DNA of 64,000 nt from Agarophyton chilense (GCA_030374765.1 JARGXX010000016.1:868001-932000), one strand, 5' to 3'. Shown: positions 23,013-34,474, counted from the first letter of the stretch. A program made the numbers and translations. Notes: generated by a model from the letters alone, not told the origin.

Positions 23013-23439
23013 AAGTGGTTTTTTGAGTTACGGCCCGACGTCATTTTGTGGCGCCCTCTGAGTGAAATGATGGGTGCAGACAAACCGTTGTCAGAGGGGC
23101 CGAGATTTCTGTTTCCTGAGCTGTTACCGTTTCGAAATTCAGTGCCCTTGTTTCATATGTACGGTAACTGGGCCGTTGGGGAGGGAGGGGGCATGTTTTT
23201 AATACAAAATACTGTTCAGTATTAGTTGGGGTGTGCTGTAGTAGTGCGGTCTGAGAACAGCAACCGCCGTTGTATCCAGGGGTCTAGCTGGAGAGAGCTA
23301 GCTCTAGCTCCAGAGGCCACGTTGATCTTCCAGGATCAACTTGTTTTGCTCTCTTGCTTCAATCAACGCGCGCAACCCTGAAGCTCTTCAAATCCAATTT
23401 CAGTTGAAGCGGGTCCTTTTCTATTAGCTGCTGAGCAGC
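23013..23439. promoter_or_regulatory. Divergent promoter region with two adjacent palindromes
   Basis: 427 bp between the kinase and CPSF1 start codons. It contains a perfect 12-bp palindrome, AGAGCTAGCTCT, at 23294-23305, flanked by CTGGAG (23288-23293) and CTCCAG (23308-23313). Next is a perfect 7-bp inverted repeat, GTTGATC (23321-23327) and GATCAAC (23334-23340), with a 6-base loop. They lie 100-150 bp upstream of the CPSF1 ATG. They could be dimer binding sites or a 5' UTR hairpin. Confidence 0.5.
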
Positions 23440-26400
23440 ATGTTCGGCGTAGCGCGAGAGTTCCAAGCACCGCTCGGTGTAACTCATGCCGTGCGCGGTT
23501 ACTTTGGACCAAGCACAACTCTTTCCACCGTCTTCGCGCGGAAGAGTAGCATAGACCTCTACGTGGTCCGAGCAAATGCTCATGTGGCTCGCCTACAACT
23601 CGTGCAGTCAACTGCGCTTGGCGCGAATGTTGTGAGTATGTGCGTATTAGGTCGTGCTTCTGCTAATGACCTTCTTGTTTTGGGATTTGATCGAATGCGA
23701 GTGGCAGTCCTCGCATGGCATCACGATACTCGGAGCTGGGTCACTGCTCAACTGATAGATCATTCAACCTTGCTTGGTTCTCCTCTTTGTTCCCCATCAT
23801 CTATAATGCGCAGTCAAGACCCTCGCGATCAAGGACGGCCCATATTGCGCGGATTCGTTGGCACAGATAGCCAGCCGTTAATCAACGCAGACCCATCAGG
23901 TAGATGTCTGGGAGTTCTAGCCAAATGTCAAAATGCACTGTACATCGTACCTATCAATGCGGAAGATGACGCTTACTCCTTACCGGAAAGAGTTGTTGAT
24001 CCTGCAGACGTGTTTCTCATCGATCTGCCTGCGGACTACGAAGCCTCGAATATCAAAGACTTCGTATTTCTTCACGGCTCATTTGAGCCGAATGCTGTTA
24101 TTCTATACGAACCGAAACGAACATGGGCGGGGAGAGCTGCTATTCAGAGAAACACTTCTCAAATTCTCAACATCTCAATAGACCTTCAATCAAAGAGGAC
24201 ATCGAAAACTTGGACTGTTGACCAGCTACCCTATGACAGCAGTCGACTTGAAGCGATTCCGGAATCTGCTGGTGGTGGTATTCTCTTGCTTTCTACCAGC
24301 GTAATCTTGCAGCTTCGTCATGGCGCTTGTGTCGCAGGACTCTCCCTCAATTGTTTCGGCGACTCCTACGCAACAGAAGTTAAGAGCAAGTTTGAAACCA
24401 TCAAAGAATCAGACACTCTCGTTGAATGTGATGGCGCACATTGCCGATTTCTAGACTTTGAAGAAAGTCCGAGTGATCTTTCCTCCCCCTCTTCGCAAAG
24501 TGTCGCACTGCTGTCATTAAAGGGAGGAGAGCTCTACTTTTTAAATATAGCTGTCGCTTCCAGAAACTCTATAGTCATGAAACGAGCCGGGAGTACCGTC
24601 ATTGCCTCTGAAATTGTTCCGATCAACCATCGATTCTTTATCCTTGCGTCTCGGCTGAGCGATTCATTACTTGTCGAGTATCAGCAATCTGCTCAAGATA
24701 CGGAGGTTGGTGTTGAAATCACAGGCGGTGATATCCCTTCTTTGACACCGGAGATCTCGGCCCTAGAAGGAAAAAAAGATACAAATAAGCGCAAGAAACG
24801 AAAGCGCTCTGCACAAGATGACGCTGAATACGAGATGATATACGGTGTCAAACCTCCTCAGGACTCTTCAGACGAAGAATCTGATGGTGGAGCTGACAAC
24901 GATGAACATGCATTAAACCTAGACCAAAAAGACGAAGGGACACGAGGTGTATACGACGATGAAGACGAACTTGGCTGGGTATTCAATTCTGGCACGGATG
25001 AAGCATCCTCAAAACGGAGTTATGGCTCTGGAAAATGGGCTTTGAAAGTGAAAGACACTTTACCATGTTTTGGACCGGGTTCAGATCTAGCCATAGGTCT
25101 GTCACCAGATGACGATACAGGTGCAAGACTTGACATGGTTGTTGCTGGCGGCTACGCAAAGAATGGATGCCTCGCCGTAGTTCACCAATCCGTCCGCCCT
25201 ACGTTCACAGCGAGCTTCGAAGTGCCTGGTTGCAATGGTGTATGGGCTTTGAGAGATCCGACCGGCGTGACTCGCGAAAGAGAAGAAATCCGAAAAAGAA
25301 ATGAGCTAATAAGTAAGAGAAACATGGAGATAAGGCTCAGGAACGCAAAACAAATCTCAAAAAGAAGTATATATATCGAGCAAGCTATTACTGCTGTTAG
25401 AGACAAAGGGAAAATTAAAATGTCTGAATCTGATGTTGGGAATGCAAATCGATTGAGCTCTATCGATTCTACAGAAATCAAAGCTGATGTCGAAGATTCA
25501 GAAGATCTAAAAGAACGATTAGGAGCGGGCAAGGTTGATTCTGTTTCGAAAAGAAAAGACAAAGATGTCGTGCATGAATCGCAACCTGCTAGTCCTATGA
25601 AAGCTCCCAACAGCGAAATTGAAACAATTAATTCTCATTCGGGATTCGCACAGGCCGAACATGTTGAGGATGGAGCAGCCGAACATCTATCAGAAGAAGA
25701 AGAAATAAAAATAAATGCGGAAGCTGAGAACGCGTATTCCCCATCTGAATTTGGCCAAAGCCTTAGGCATCAAAGCGCTATGGCTTCGAATGAAGGATCT
25801 GATCTGCCTCGTGATGGGGAGTCTGACCAGAAACCACAGAATGGTCTACCCAGCGAAAGCCAAGATCATCGCGCAACAGAGAACGATGAACATGAATCCA
25901 CCGCCAAGCGACGGAGAACGGAGGTGTCTGGAACACAAGAAGACACTGAATCTCAGGAAGACCTCGTTTCAGCCGAGGATATGCAGCGGGTTGAAGATGA
26001 AGCGGAGATCGAGTTTCCTCTCGAAGACGAGTTGAGCCTAGAAGAGACCATTCCAAATGATCCCGCACTGCATTCATTCATTCTTATGACCACAAATTCA
26101 AACACCATGATCTTGAGATCCGGAGCAGAACTCGAGGAAGTCAACCCCGATTCTGTTGGCTTTGTAGGTTCCGAAAGTACTGTTGCTGCTGGAAATGTGA
26201 TTGACTCGTACGCTATTGTACAGGTGAGCCCGAAAAAAGTAAGGGTCTTAAGTGATGGAAGTGTTCTTTGCGAGTTTGATATGTCCAGTTTAAATCAGAT
26301 TATTAGGAGAGCGCAGATATGTGATCCCTTGGTTATAGTTGAGTCTTTGAGCGGACAAATCTATGTATTTGCAATTTCAGCTCAGGAGTGCGGAGATGAG

Positions 26401-29241
26401 AACAGCGAAACGGAAGACGGTGACAATGACGTTGACGACGATGAATTCGACGAGTACGGTATGATTATACCTTCAAGAAATGAAGAAAGAAAGAATAAGA
26501 GAAGTTTGGCCGATAGCAACTTAGCGATGAAATACAAGAACTTCTCTATATCAATTGATTTCACAAGCGAAGAACATCAAAGTACTTCAGCAGCAGGCTC
26601 AATTCTTGCCGCATCTCTATATACAGGATCTATAGCTTCTGAAATAGCCAAGGATGGTGTCTTGGAACATATTTCGGAATCAGAAGCACACGGTGGGACA
26701 TCCTTCTCAACCCAAGAAAGAGAATCTGATGCCCTCGAAGTTGAGAGTGCGAAGGCTTCTAAAGATCATGATGTTCCGGGGAAAAATGAAGCGGAAATTG
26801 AAATTGATGACGAAGATCGATTGCTCTACGGAGGAAATGATGACGAAGAGGATAAGCTTTTATATGGGACTGTTGAAGAGGAGAAAAGTATCCAAGTTGA
26901 TAAAGATGCGAAAAATACTAAAACTGCGACTCGAGTAGAAGGAGGCACACCTGCCATTGGTGCAGAAAGGATTGCTAGTGATGGGGAGAATATGAGAGTT
27001 CCCGAGAAAGGCACCGTTCCTATGCCCGACCAGACGTCATCTGACTCTTGCCATAATTTCCTATTGATTCTCGTCAAAAGTGACGGAAGTTTGGCGATTT
27101 TATCTCGGGAGTTGCAGTATGCCGTAGTTTTGGAGTGTCCATTCTTCTTTGCAGCGCCGACCTTCGTCGCGGATGTCGGCGATGTTTCGAAATCCACGGG
27201 TTATGAAAAGTTTCCTGTCGCCTCTGAAGAGCTCAAGATCGATGGATGTACAATGTCGGACCTCCCATGCTCTGCTCTTCTTCGGAGTTTATCAATTCCG
27301 GTGCTAATAGCTACCTCCCGGAACGGTATGCCCCTCATGTACAGGGTGCTAATGGCCGCTAGATCTAATTTGCGACCATCATCACGATCTAGATTGGCCC
27401 TGGAACGAATTGTTCACAGGGACAGAACAACATACTTGTTGTCTCGATCATTGAAGCACGCGAGGAGAGTAGGTCTTTCCGAGAGAGGACTGCCAGCAGA
27501 ACCGCCTCAAATAACATCTTTCCGGAACATCGCGGGGCGGGCTGGACTATTTGTAGGGGGTAAAGTTCCCTTTTTCGTCTTTGCCGAACGTGGTTATCCA
27601 AGAGTGCACCCTCTAACTCAAACACCGAGAGAAGTTGGTAGTATTTCTCGAGATGACCTTGAACTTGGTCAATCTGTATCTGCCTTCGTGGAATTTCACA
27701 ACGTCATGTGCCCGAGAGGGTTTCTATGCGTTTATAATGACGGTGAATGCAGAATTGGAGAGCTTCCGCCTCTCAATGTTGTGAATTATGATGCACCGAC
27801 TCCGATGCGCAAAATATCTTTGCGTTGTACGCCCCACAAGGTCTCTTACCACTCAGGTTCAGCTACGTATGGTATATTAGCATCTATGCCAACTCTGACG
27901 ACAAGAGAAGAGCGCCTAGCTCGGATATTGCAATCGCTGGAAAAGCACGACAAGCGGCACTACTCGTATATTGCCGCTCAAGCTGAGGCTGAGACTGGAA
28001 ATGAACAAGCAAATCGTGTCCCTCCATTATTTGAGGAACTGCATGAGCTACGAGTATATAGACCTGACACCTGGGACTTGATCAAGAGCCATAAACTTGC
28101 AAAAGGCGAAGTTGGTCTAGCCATAGCCAACATGACCGTAGATGTCTACAAGCAACGATTAGCAAAGGATGGGGAGATCCACAGCAGCAAAAAGGACGAC
28201 GACGGGAACGAGTCACCATTCGCCGCCTCGCTCAAGATGCGACCAAAGAATGTACTCGCTGTTGGCACTGGAAATTTAAACGGTGAAGATGCGGGAAGCC
28301 GAGGACGACTTCTTCTTTTCGAAATCTCGAGACAGGAGGGTTATACAAAAAGTGGGAGCTTTACATCATTTCAGTTACAACTTATCGCGGAGAAAGATCT
28401 ACCGGCTCCTGTAACTGCCGTGGCTGCAATGGAGGGGTATGTCATCGCAGGTGTTGGACCGCAAATAAGTGTGTACAAACTTGTTGGGGATGAGCTTGTA
28501 CATCTTTCTTTTGCTTTCGGCCAGCTCTATTGTACTTCAATCGCGTCTTTGAAACAGTATGTTGTTGCCGCAGACATGTGTAAGTCTGTTTCATTCATGT
28601 ATTTTCGGAACAGGAACAATTCCGTCAATTTTCTTGGAAAGGACTATGAACATGTTAGGTCTTACGCAACAGAATTTCTTATCGAGAATGAGCATATGAG
28701 CATCATTGTAAGCGATGGAAGTGGAAACTTTCAGCTGATGAACTATGCAAACGCATCTAATCCGCAATCCAGGGGGGGGAAACGCTTGCTTGTTAACGGC
28801 GGTATTTATTTCGGGTCGCGAGTGAATAAGTTTGTCAGGTTTCGAGAGCCCGATCCTAAGAACAGTGTAGAAGGCGGATTCTCTGCCTTTAGAGCAGGAA
28901 AACATTCACTTCTGTTTTCAACCCTGGATGGAGGTATCGGGGGTCTAATAGCGGTTACTGAAGCAGAGTACAGAAGCCTCAACAAAATATGGTCTTACAT
29001 GGTGAATGAAGCGGATGTGCAGAGGATAGTTGGAATACATCCAGTTGAACAATGTGAGTTCCGAGCAGAGCGCGCTTCAACTGTACTCCTGGATCAGAGG
29101 CTTCTCGATAGCAGGGCCGTGTTCGACTTTTTCTCCATGTCATTAACTGAAATGAGTCTGATAGCAAAGAAAGTTGATGTTAAGTTGGATACGCTGCAAG
29201 AGATCTTGTTGGAAATGGACAGTCTTTTGTCAAGGTTCTAA
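23440..29241 (+). CDS. CPSF1: Cleavage and polyadenylation specificity factor subunit 1 (CPSF160)
   Basis: 1933 codons without intron, from the ATG at 23440. The N-terminus has the WD40-like beta-propeller start of the CPSF160/DDB1/SF3B3 superfamily. The C-terminus is a clear CPSF-A domain (about residues 1590-1880: NVLAVGTGNLNGED, GRLLLFEI, then RVNKFVRF), ending in the helical tail LLDQRLLDSRAVFDFFSMSL. CPSF160 scaffolds the complex that recognises AAUAAA and directs 3' cleavage of pre-mRNA in the nucleus. Human CPSF1 has about 1440 residues. The excess lies in charged insertions at about residues 455-510, 610-875, 980-1010 and 1065-1200, rich in Glu, Asp, Lys and Ser, with nuclear-signal-like KRKKRKRS near 448. 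The conserved blocks on either side are intact. Confidence 0.95.
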   Translation: MFGVAREFQAPLGVTHAVRGYFGPSTTLSTVFARKSSIDLYVVRANAHVARLQLVQSTALGANVVSMCVLGRASANDLLVLGFDRMRVAVLAWHHDTRSWVTAQLIDHSTLLGSPLCSPSSIMRSQDPRDQGRPILRGFVGTDSQPLINADPSGRCLGVLAKCQNALYIVPINAEDDAYSLPERVVDPADVFLIDLPADYEASNIKDFVFLHGSFEPNAVILYEPKRTWAGRAAIQRNTSQILNISIDLQSKRTSKTWTVDQLPYDSSRLEAIPESAGGGILLLSTSVILQLRHGACVAGLSLNCFGDSYATEVKSKFETIKESDTLVECDGAHCRFLDFEESPSDLSSPSSQSVALLSLKGGELYFLNIAVASRNSIVMKRAGSTVIASEIVPINHRFFILASRLSDSLLVEYQQSAQDTEVGVEITGGDIPSLTPEISALEGKKDTNKRKKRKRSAQDDAEYEMIYGVKPPQDSSDEESDGGADNDEHALNLDQKDEGTRGVYDDEDELGWVFNSGTDEASSKRSYGSGKWALKVKDTLPCFGPGSDLAIGLSPDDDTGARLDMVVAGGYAKNGCLAVVHQSVRPTFTASFEVPGCNGVWALRDPTGVTREREEIRKRNELISKRNMEIRLRNAKQISKRSIYIEQAITAVRDKGKIKMSESDVGNANRLSSIDSTEIKADVEDSEDLKERLGAGKVDSVSKRKDKDVVHESQPASPMKAPNSEIETINSHSGFAQAEHVEDGAAEHLSEEEEIKINAEAENAYSPSEFGQSLRHQSAMASNEGSDLPRDGESDQKPQNGLPSESQDHRATENDEHESTAKRRRTEVSGTQEDTESQEDLVSAEDMQRVEDEAEIEFPLEDELSLEETIPNDPALHSFILMTTNSNTMILRSGAELEEVNPDSVGFVGSESTVAAGNVIDSYAIVQVSPKKVRVLSDGSVLCEFDMSSLNQIIRRAQICDPLVIVESLSGQIYVFAISAQECGDENSETEDGDNDVDDDEFDEYGMIIPSRNEERKNKRSLADSNLAMKYKNFSISIDFTSEEHQSTSAAGSILAASLYTGSIASEIAKDGVLEHISESEAHGGTSFSTQERESDALEVESAKASKDHDVPGKNEAEIEIDDEDRLLYGGNDDEEDKLLYGTVEEEKSIQVDKDAKNTKTATRVEGGTPAIGAERIASDGENMRVPEKGTVPMPDQTSSDSCHNFLLILVKSDGSLAILSRELQYAVVLECPFFFAAPTFVADVGDVSKSTGYEKFPVASEELKIDGCTMSDLPCSALLRSLSIPVLIATSRNGMPLMYRVLMAARSNLRPSSRSRLALERIVHRDRTTYLLSRSLKHARRVGLSERGLPAEPPQITSFRNIAGRAGLFVGGKVPFFVFAERGYPRVHPLTQTPREVGSISRDDLELGQSVSAFVEFHNVMCPRGFLCVYNDGECRIGELPPLNVVNYDAPTPMRKISLRCTPHKVSYHSGSATYGILASMPTLTTREERLARILQSLEKHDKRHYSYIAAQAEAETGNEQANRVPPLFEELHELRVYRPDTWDLIKSHKLAKGEVGLAIANMTVDVYKQRLAKDGEIHSSKKDDDGNESPFAASLKMRPKNVLAVGTGNLNGEDAGSRGRLLLFEISRQEGYTKSGSFTSFQLQLIAEKDLPAPVTAVAAMEGYVIAGVGPQISVYKLVGDELVHLSFAFGQLYCTSIASLKQYVVAADMCKSVSFMYFRNRNNSVNFLGKDYEHVRSYATEFLIENEHMSIIVSDGSGNFQLMNYANASNPQSRGGKRLLVNGGIYFGSRVNKFVRFREPDPKNSVEGGFSAFRAGKHSLLFSTLDGGIGGLIAVTEAEYRSLNKIWSYMVNEADVQRIVGIHPVEQCEFRAERASTVLLDQRLLDSRAVFDFFSMSLTEMSLIAKKVDVKLDTLQEILLEMDSLLSRF

Positions 29242-29826
29242 ATTCAAAAAAATGTATACATATATATATATATATTACATATATGTCTGCGGTGAGGTGT
29301 TCTCGTACTATTCCAGGTGAAATCAGTGAAGACATCGTTGCTGTTGTAAGCGTGATGAGGTCATGACCTGTGGGCTGTCGTGCGTGCCGGCATGTACTGT
29401 AGCATGGCAATAGTAGGGCTGCCCTTTCAACAGATGGAGAGTTACGGAAGTGAGTACAGTACAGTATGTATGTACAGAGGGTATGTATGGGATAACTAAC
29501 TTTTTGTGAATTATATCGAGTTACAGTACTTGTTCAAATCATTTGAATCGAAGGTGATAGATAGTGAACGTTACTGTTCGTGCTGACACCGCGGGAAGCG
29601 GCCGTTTCCTGAAATTCTATGCGTTGCTCATGGTTACGTGGCCGTGCGTGTTGTCAGTGCAACAAGCTAATACGAAAAACTCGCATCACGCATCGTTCGG
29701 AACGACGCTTATAAATTTTCGCTCGCTCCCCTCCAGTGCACAACGTGGTCGAAATAGCCCTTTCGACGCTCCCTCCCTAAAGAATACGATCAGCTTCTCT
29801 CTTCATCTCATCTCATCTCACACGAT
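29242..29826. other. Intergenic region with TA microsatellite
   Basis: Starts with a TA-rich repeat at about 29254-29285 in the probable 3' UTR of CPSF1, followed by unremarkable sequence. The last 60 bases before the costars ATG are pyrimidine-rich (ctctcttcatctcatctcat), a likely transcription start or leader of that gene. Confidence 0.45.
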
Positions 29827-30139
29827 ATGGACGTCGGCGGTGAAGTCAAGCAGCTGATAGAGGAAATCAAGAGACTCGGGGACGTTGGCCCAGATGGAAA
29901 AGTATCGTAAGTTGAGCTATGATTCTGTGAAACACTCCCTCCCATTAACAACATCTAACCTTTCCAAACCTGTTCTAAGTGTCAAATTCGTTAAGCTTAT
30001 TGATGATGAACGATGTGGGAACATCTTTGAAGCTATAATTGGAACTCTCAAAGCCGCCCGTAAGACCAGGGTGCTCGATTTTGAAGGAGAATTCCTACTC
30101 AAGGGTGTTCATGATGACGTTGATATAAAGTTGCTTTGA
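29827..30139 (+). CDS. Costars-domain protein (ABRACL family), two exons
   Basis: Exon 1 is 29827-29906 and exon 2 is 29980-30139. Spliced length is 240 nt, giving 79 residues. The protein has the whole costars domain: EVKQLIEEIKRLG, then PDGKVSVKFV, DDERCGNIFEAIIGTLKAARK, and the ending GVHDDVDIKLL. Family members are about 80 residues, so it is complete. Costars proteins resemble the actin-binding part of STARS and affect actin dynamics and motility; the role in algae is unknown. The single-frame reading from a start at 29885 misses the true N-terminus, which is recovered only by splicing. It is the only gene here where I see an intron. Confidence 0.92.
29907..29979 (+). other. 73-nt spliceosomal intron
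   Basis: Begins GTAAGT and ends TTCTAAG. A branch-point-like CTAAC lies about 23 bases before the 3' end, at 29955-29959. Removal joins GTATC to TGTC and restores the conserved costars sequence in frame. Confidence 0.88.
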
Positions 30140-30490
30140 AGTTGCTTTTTTTATTTCGTCTTCAGCATCTCGGCTAGGTTTGTCAGTGTTATGGCCAGTA
30201 TTTTGAAACTATATCGATTGTCTGTATTGCCGAGGGCTAGCTTTTTAGCATAGTTACGATCGTCCTGCTGGGTACGGGAAGTTTCGCCGAGTAGTGCAAT
30301 ACGAGGAAACCGAAAATTGATATGGCTTTTCGTTAAATCATCACCAGTTCTTCAGCTTACGTTTGAAATTCTGGCCCTTCGGCTCGGGACTTTACCGTCT
30401 CGTACCCCGATATCCACTCTCGGTTGTGGATATAACCAAGACGATCCAGCGATGGCAAAGTATTTTTGAAGATAAAGGTGTATTCTCGCG

Positions 30491-30508
30491 TATATATATA
30501 TATATATA
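30491..30508. repeat. (TA)n microsatellite
   Basis: Nine uninterrupted TA units. Confidence 0.9.
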
Positions 30509-31584
30509 CAGGGAACATTTGGTCTCAATTCCAGCTCTCTAGAAGAGCTTAGGACCCTAACAACCTGTAATAGTTCCTCTACAGAATTGCGGCCGTGCAG
30601 CAAACGCTTGCCTACTACCGAGTACGAAACAAGCATCAGGTGTAATCGGTGTTCCTGATCCAAGAGTGATAATTCGTCACCGACGACTATCTTCCTTTTC
30701 TCATGCACAGTTTTCTATTCACCCTCTCGAGATCGTCGGCTAAGCAGTACACCACGACTTGGGGCTTCCCATGTACCAAGTTTGCAGCCAACGGAACCAT
30801 TGTCGACGTCTTTTCCACCTCACCCTCATATCATCGGCGAAATCAGGTGGAAGTGTCAGCCCATAAATAATTCCAGTCCGAGGATACCTGCTGGAAAAAC
30901 GTTCATTGATTCTCGAGTGAAAATCCAGGGAAAACGGCGGTACATGATCATCCAACGACGGGTTCGTGAGCAACTGAGCGCTAATGTCTCTTATCGACAT
31001 ACCACAGAACCTTAGCGTCGTTAACAACAAGAACCACTTTGTGTTACGATGCCCAAACAGGTCGTATTCGAGAACGGCCTATGTTGCCCTCGACATGAGA
31101 AAGAGAATAAATGGATAATGGACAGGTTTATTCTTCAACGGTTTCGGCCGAGCTTGTGAGAGGACATTTCTTTCAAAAAGAACGCCTGCGCAAAGTAGCA
31201 AAGAGACTAGTTTACCGGTAAGAAAGAGAGCTTCCCCTCTCGACGTCAGAGAGGACCCAGTAGATACTCTTCAGACATGGCATACATTTCACATGTACTT
31301 CTCGCACACTGTATGAATTACTTCTTCGACGTTTTTGCGCTCGATCTTAGCCTCAATTAGAAATCCTGGTGCTTTCTCAGTTCATTTCGATTCGTTGGAT
31401 CGAAGAGGGGCAAACAACGTCAAGGAAGAGTAGGCTTTAATGGGTCATTTTCTTACAGAGCAACGGTGATCAGTGAAGCATTTTGTGTGAAAGGGATTAG
31501 AGGATCGAAGTAGCCATTCTTTCACCTTTCTCAGCTGCACTATATTCAAGATTTCCCTGACAGACCTTTAGGACTGACGGGTCG

Positions 31585-31989
31585 ATGGCATTCTTTCCCA
31601 AGTATAAGACCGCGCGGGAGAGATTCGAAGGGGAAAGTAGAAGACTAGAGGATGTACCTCATTCGTGTTTATTAGTCTCGAGTATTTGCGAAAGCAAGCA
31701 GTCAGTCATGATCGAACTAGCTAGACACGTTTTAAAAAAGAACATGGTGGGAAAGTACTGTGTTTCACACCGAACGGACAAATTCCCAATGCCTTTTGCA
31801 CCTTGTCATGGAATGGAGATTGCGGTGAGATTGTCGAAGGGCAATTTCGCGCAAATCGTCGTTTCGTGCCGTTGTTGTGCCCAATCTGAATCGTCCGGCC
31901 GAATGGCGCGAGAAGAGTTAGTTCTGAGAGTTCCGAAAGAGACTCTACTTCGCCGGAAATGTATCGGACATTGCAACAAGATGTCATAA
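31585..31989 (+). CDS. Hypothetical 134-codon frame
   Basis: ATG-started frame (MAFFPKYKTARERFEG...) with a cysteine pair (SCRCC). No recognised domain, membrane segment or signal. It stands alone in a long unassigned region. It may be spurious. Confidence 0.2.
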   Translation: MAFFPKYKTARERFEGESRRLEDVPHSCLLVSSICESKQSVMIELARHVLKKNMVGKYCVSHRTDKFPMPFAPCHGMEIAVRLSKGNFAQIVVSCRCCAQSESSGRMAREELVLRVPKETLLRRKCIGHCNKMS

Positions 31990-33953
31990 TATTCCATTTT
32001 AGAAAAAACTTTAAAGGTTGCCGAACGCACGGAGTGCGTGGTCCTGCAGTATTTTCTTGAAGTCGGGGTCTGGCTAGCAACCGAGCAATTTATGCAGAGA
32101 ATCGATTGTCACTACGAAGACATGCCGTCTCTCTTTCGCGTGCAGCACGGAAACGAAAACCTACCTCAAATGAGATACGCTTTTTCATTCACTCATCGAG
32201 TCGAGGTACCGAACGAACAGATTGTAGATACTTTTGGAGAACGACTGCAGCGTTGGGTGATAAAAATAAGCGCTAGTGTGTAAGAAAGGTGCTGCACCGC
32301 GCCTTTTCCTTTGCAGGGGAACCGATGGGAATTGTGCTTGAATAAGTCAAGAGCGAAGTGAAGGTTTGTTTGTTCCACTTAGCAAATACTCAACAAGACA
32401 CCGAGTGCCAGAGACAGGTTTTCGTGGCGGCGTGGTCCATATAGGGTTGTAGGCAGGCTGAATCAGGGTTTCCCGCCTTAGGCACAGACTGAGAAGACTC
32501 AAACGGCTTGTCCCTTTTTCTGGGTGGAATTTCGATTGGACGGCTGTGGCTACATCTGAGCGATGATGATCGAAAATATCGGCACCAGAGGGGCAATACG
32601 TGAGGCCGATGCTTGCTTGTGTGTGCTGAGACTATTATCATGATAAGTGTCGACGATATCGTCACGGACGCTCACATTGGACTGTAGGCATGTATCCAGA
32701 AGCGAAATGCTTGTAATGCAGGTCAACAAGATAGCTGATTGAGGCATCGATCTCCACAATGCGCCCGCGCGGCTATGAGAGGAGCGAGTCTCCAGCGGTT
32801 GAGGATGAGATTGCACAGGTGGAACAGAAGCGTAAGCCGTGAAGAAGGGCGAAATTTCATTGAGACGGATAGTTTGGGAGATAGCACAGGGCTTCCACCC
32901 GAACGAAAGGTGGTTTTGGTGGGATCTGCAGACTTTGACATCGAATGTGTGATGATGGGTGGTGACCGTTGGCAGGGTATTTGTGATTTGTGATTAAGGT
33001 GAGATGTAAAAGGCAGACTCGTTGCTTGCCAAGTATATAGAATTTTGGGCGTGGAGAGCAATGCCCTTTGGCTAGAAATGCTTCGGCAATAAAAACTAGA
33101 GCGCGGTTCCACCGCGATAACGTTGTCTCTCGACATTGCGAGATGGGGGACTCATTTCCAGCAGACTCTGAAAAGGCGCGGCTTTGATATGAGCATGAAG
33201 CAGCGACTGGAGTAGCGTTGGTACAAGCATCGTGTTGCAATGTTTCGCGTTGGATTGAAGTCCCCTCCACTTGGTCGGGGCGACAAGGCGGTGTAGCGTG
33301 GGAGTGGGAACGGAAGAAAAACCTTAGCTAAGAATTCCACGAGCGGGAGAGGCTAAGAGTTTTAAGCGTTGATTGTGCTTGGCAATTGGACCAGTCGTGA
33401 GCTAATGAGTGGCCACGAGAGTGTGAGTATGGGTGTTAAAGCTTGGGGCTCGAATTTTGTTGAGCTTGTATGGTGAATGTGGGGTTGACGCACCTGAATG
33501 CAATGAGACATATGAAGTTGCGTATTGTGTTTTGATTAATTTAGGCAAAGTTGTAATCACCAGAACTTTTGGGTGGATGTGGGGCTCGCGAGAGGGGGTG
33601 GTGCACACTGTCCACTAGTAGAATCGTTGGACCAGTGAAAATGGGGGCTTGCATGGTACAACAAGGAGATGAATGTGATTGAAAATGAGTTACGTGGCAG
33701 TCACGCAACGCGCAGGGTAACTCGTAGGGTTGTTTGTTCGGGCAGCAGAGCGAAGTGTGATGTGGTGGTTGCTGGAAGCTTGGCTAGCGCTTGGCACAGA
33801 ATTTAACGGATTCGCATTGTACAACACTTGTGTATGCGCGGTTGTGATTGGCTTGACTTGGTGATTGCATGCTCTGTTTGAACATGTCACGGTTGAGAAA
33901 GAATATTCCAAGCTTGACCTTGAGGTGGCGGTGATGCGCTGTTCTTTCCATGT

Positions 33954-33978
33954 GAGAGAGAGAGAGAGAGAGAGAGAG
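33954..33978. repeat. (GA)n microsatellite
   Basis: About twelve GA units on the plus strand, about 500 bp upstream of the zinc-finger start codon. Confidence 0.9.
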
Positions 33979-34474
33979 CGTTGGCACAGCTGTGCACTGG
34001 CTGGCGATGGGCGGCTGGAGCGCCGTTGCGGAGAAATATCAACTGCGAGCTCAGAGGTGTCAAGCGCGCAGCAAATATGCAACGACAGCGTTGATATCTA
34101 CGTTGGGATATTCGGCATTGGTTGGCTGGCCCGCGCCGATTGCCCGTAACCTTTCCGTAGCCTCTAAGTAGCCTCTCCGTAACCTCACAGCCTGCCGCCG
34201 CGTGCAACGCGCGCGTGCAGCGCAGCCGTTCCATCGCGTCACCCCTGTCACGTTTTGTATCTCCGAGAGCGTCCCGGTGCCCGATATTCACCGACCGTCG
34301 TCCTCCTTTAAAGCAGCCGCCGCCGCCATTGTCCCACCCACCGTCCCACGTTCCCACTCGCCAACCACACACCGTGTCTCCCGCCTTCCCGTACCCTCTC
34401 TCTCCCCCCTTCTCCGCGTTCCGGCCGTCTCGCAGCGCCTGTCCGTCGCCCGCCGTCCGCTTGCCGCCCTCGCC

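Larger units (their letters stand above)
30140..34474. other. Long region without recognisable genes
   Basis: Over 4 kb in which only short frames occur and none shows a family motif on either strand. It includes a TA microsatellite (30491-30508) and a GA microsatellite (33954-33978). The stretch at 34160-34474 is GC- and pyrimidine-rich and probably serves as promoter and leader of the zinc-finger gene. Non-coding RNA or very diverged genes cannot be excluded. Confidence 0.4.

Noticed and set aside
32739-33340. Several overlapping 60-140-codon frames on both strands
   Set aside because: Mutual shadows with no conserved motif, and no one frame is favoured by composition.
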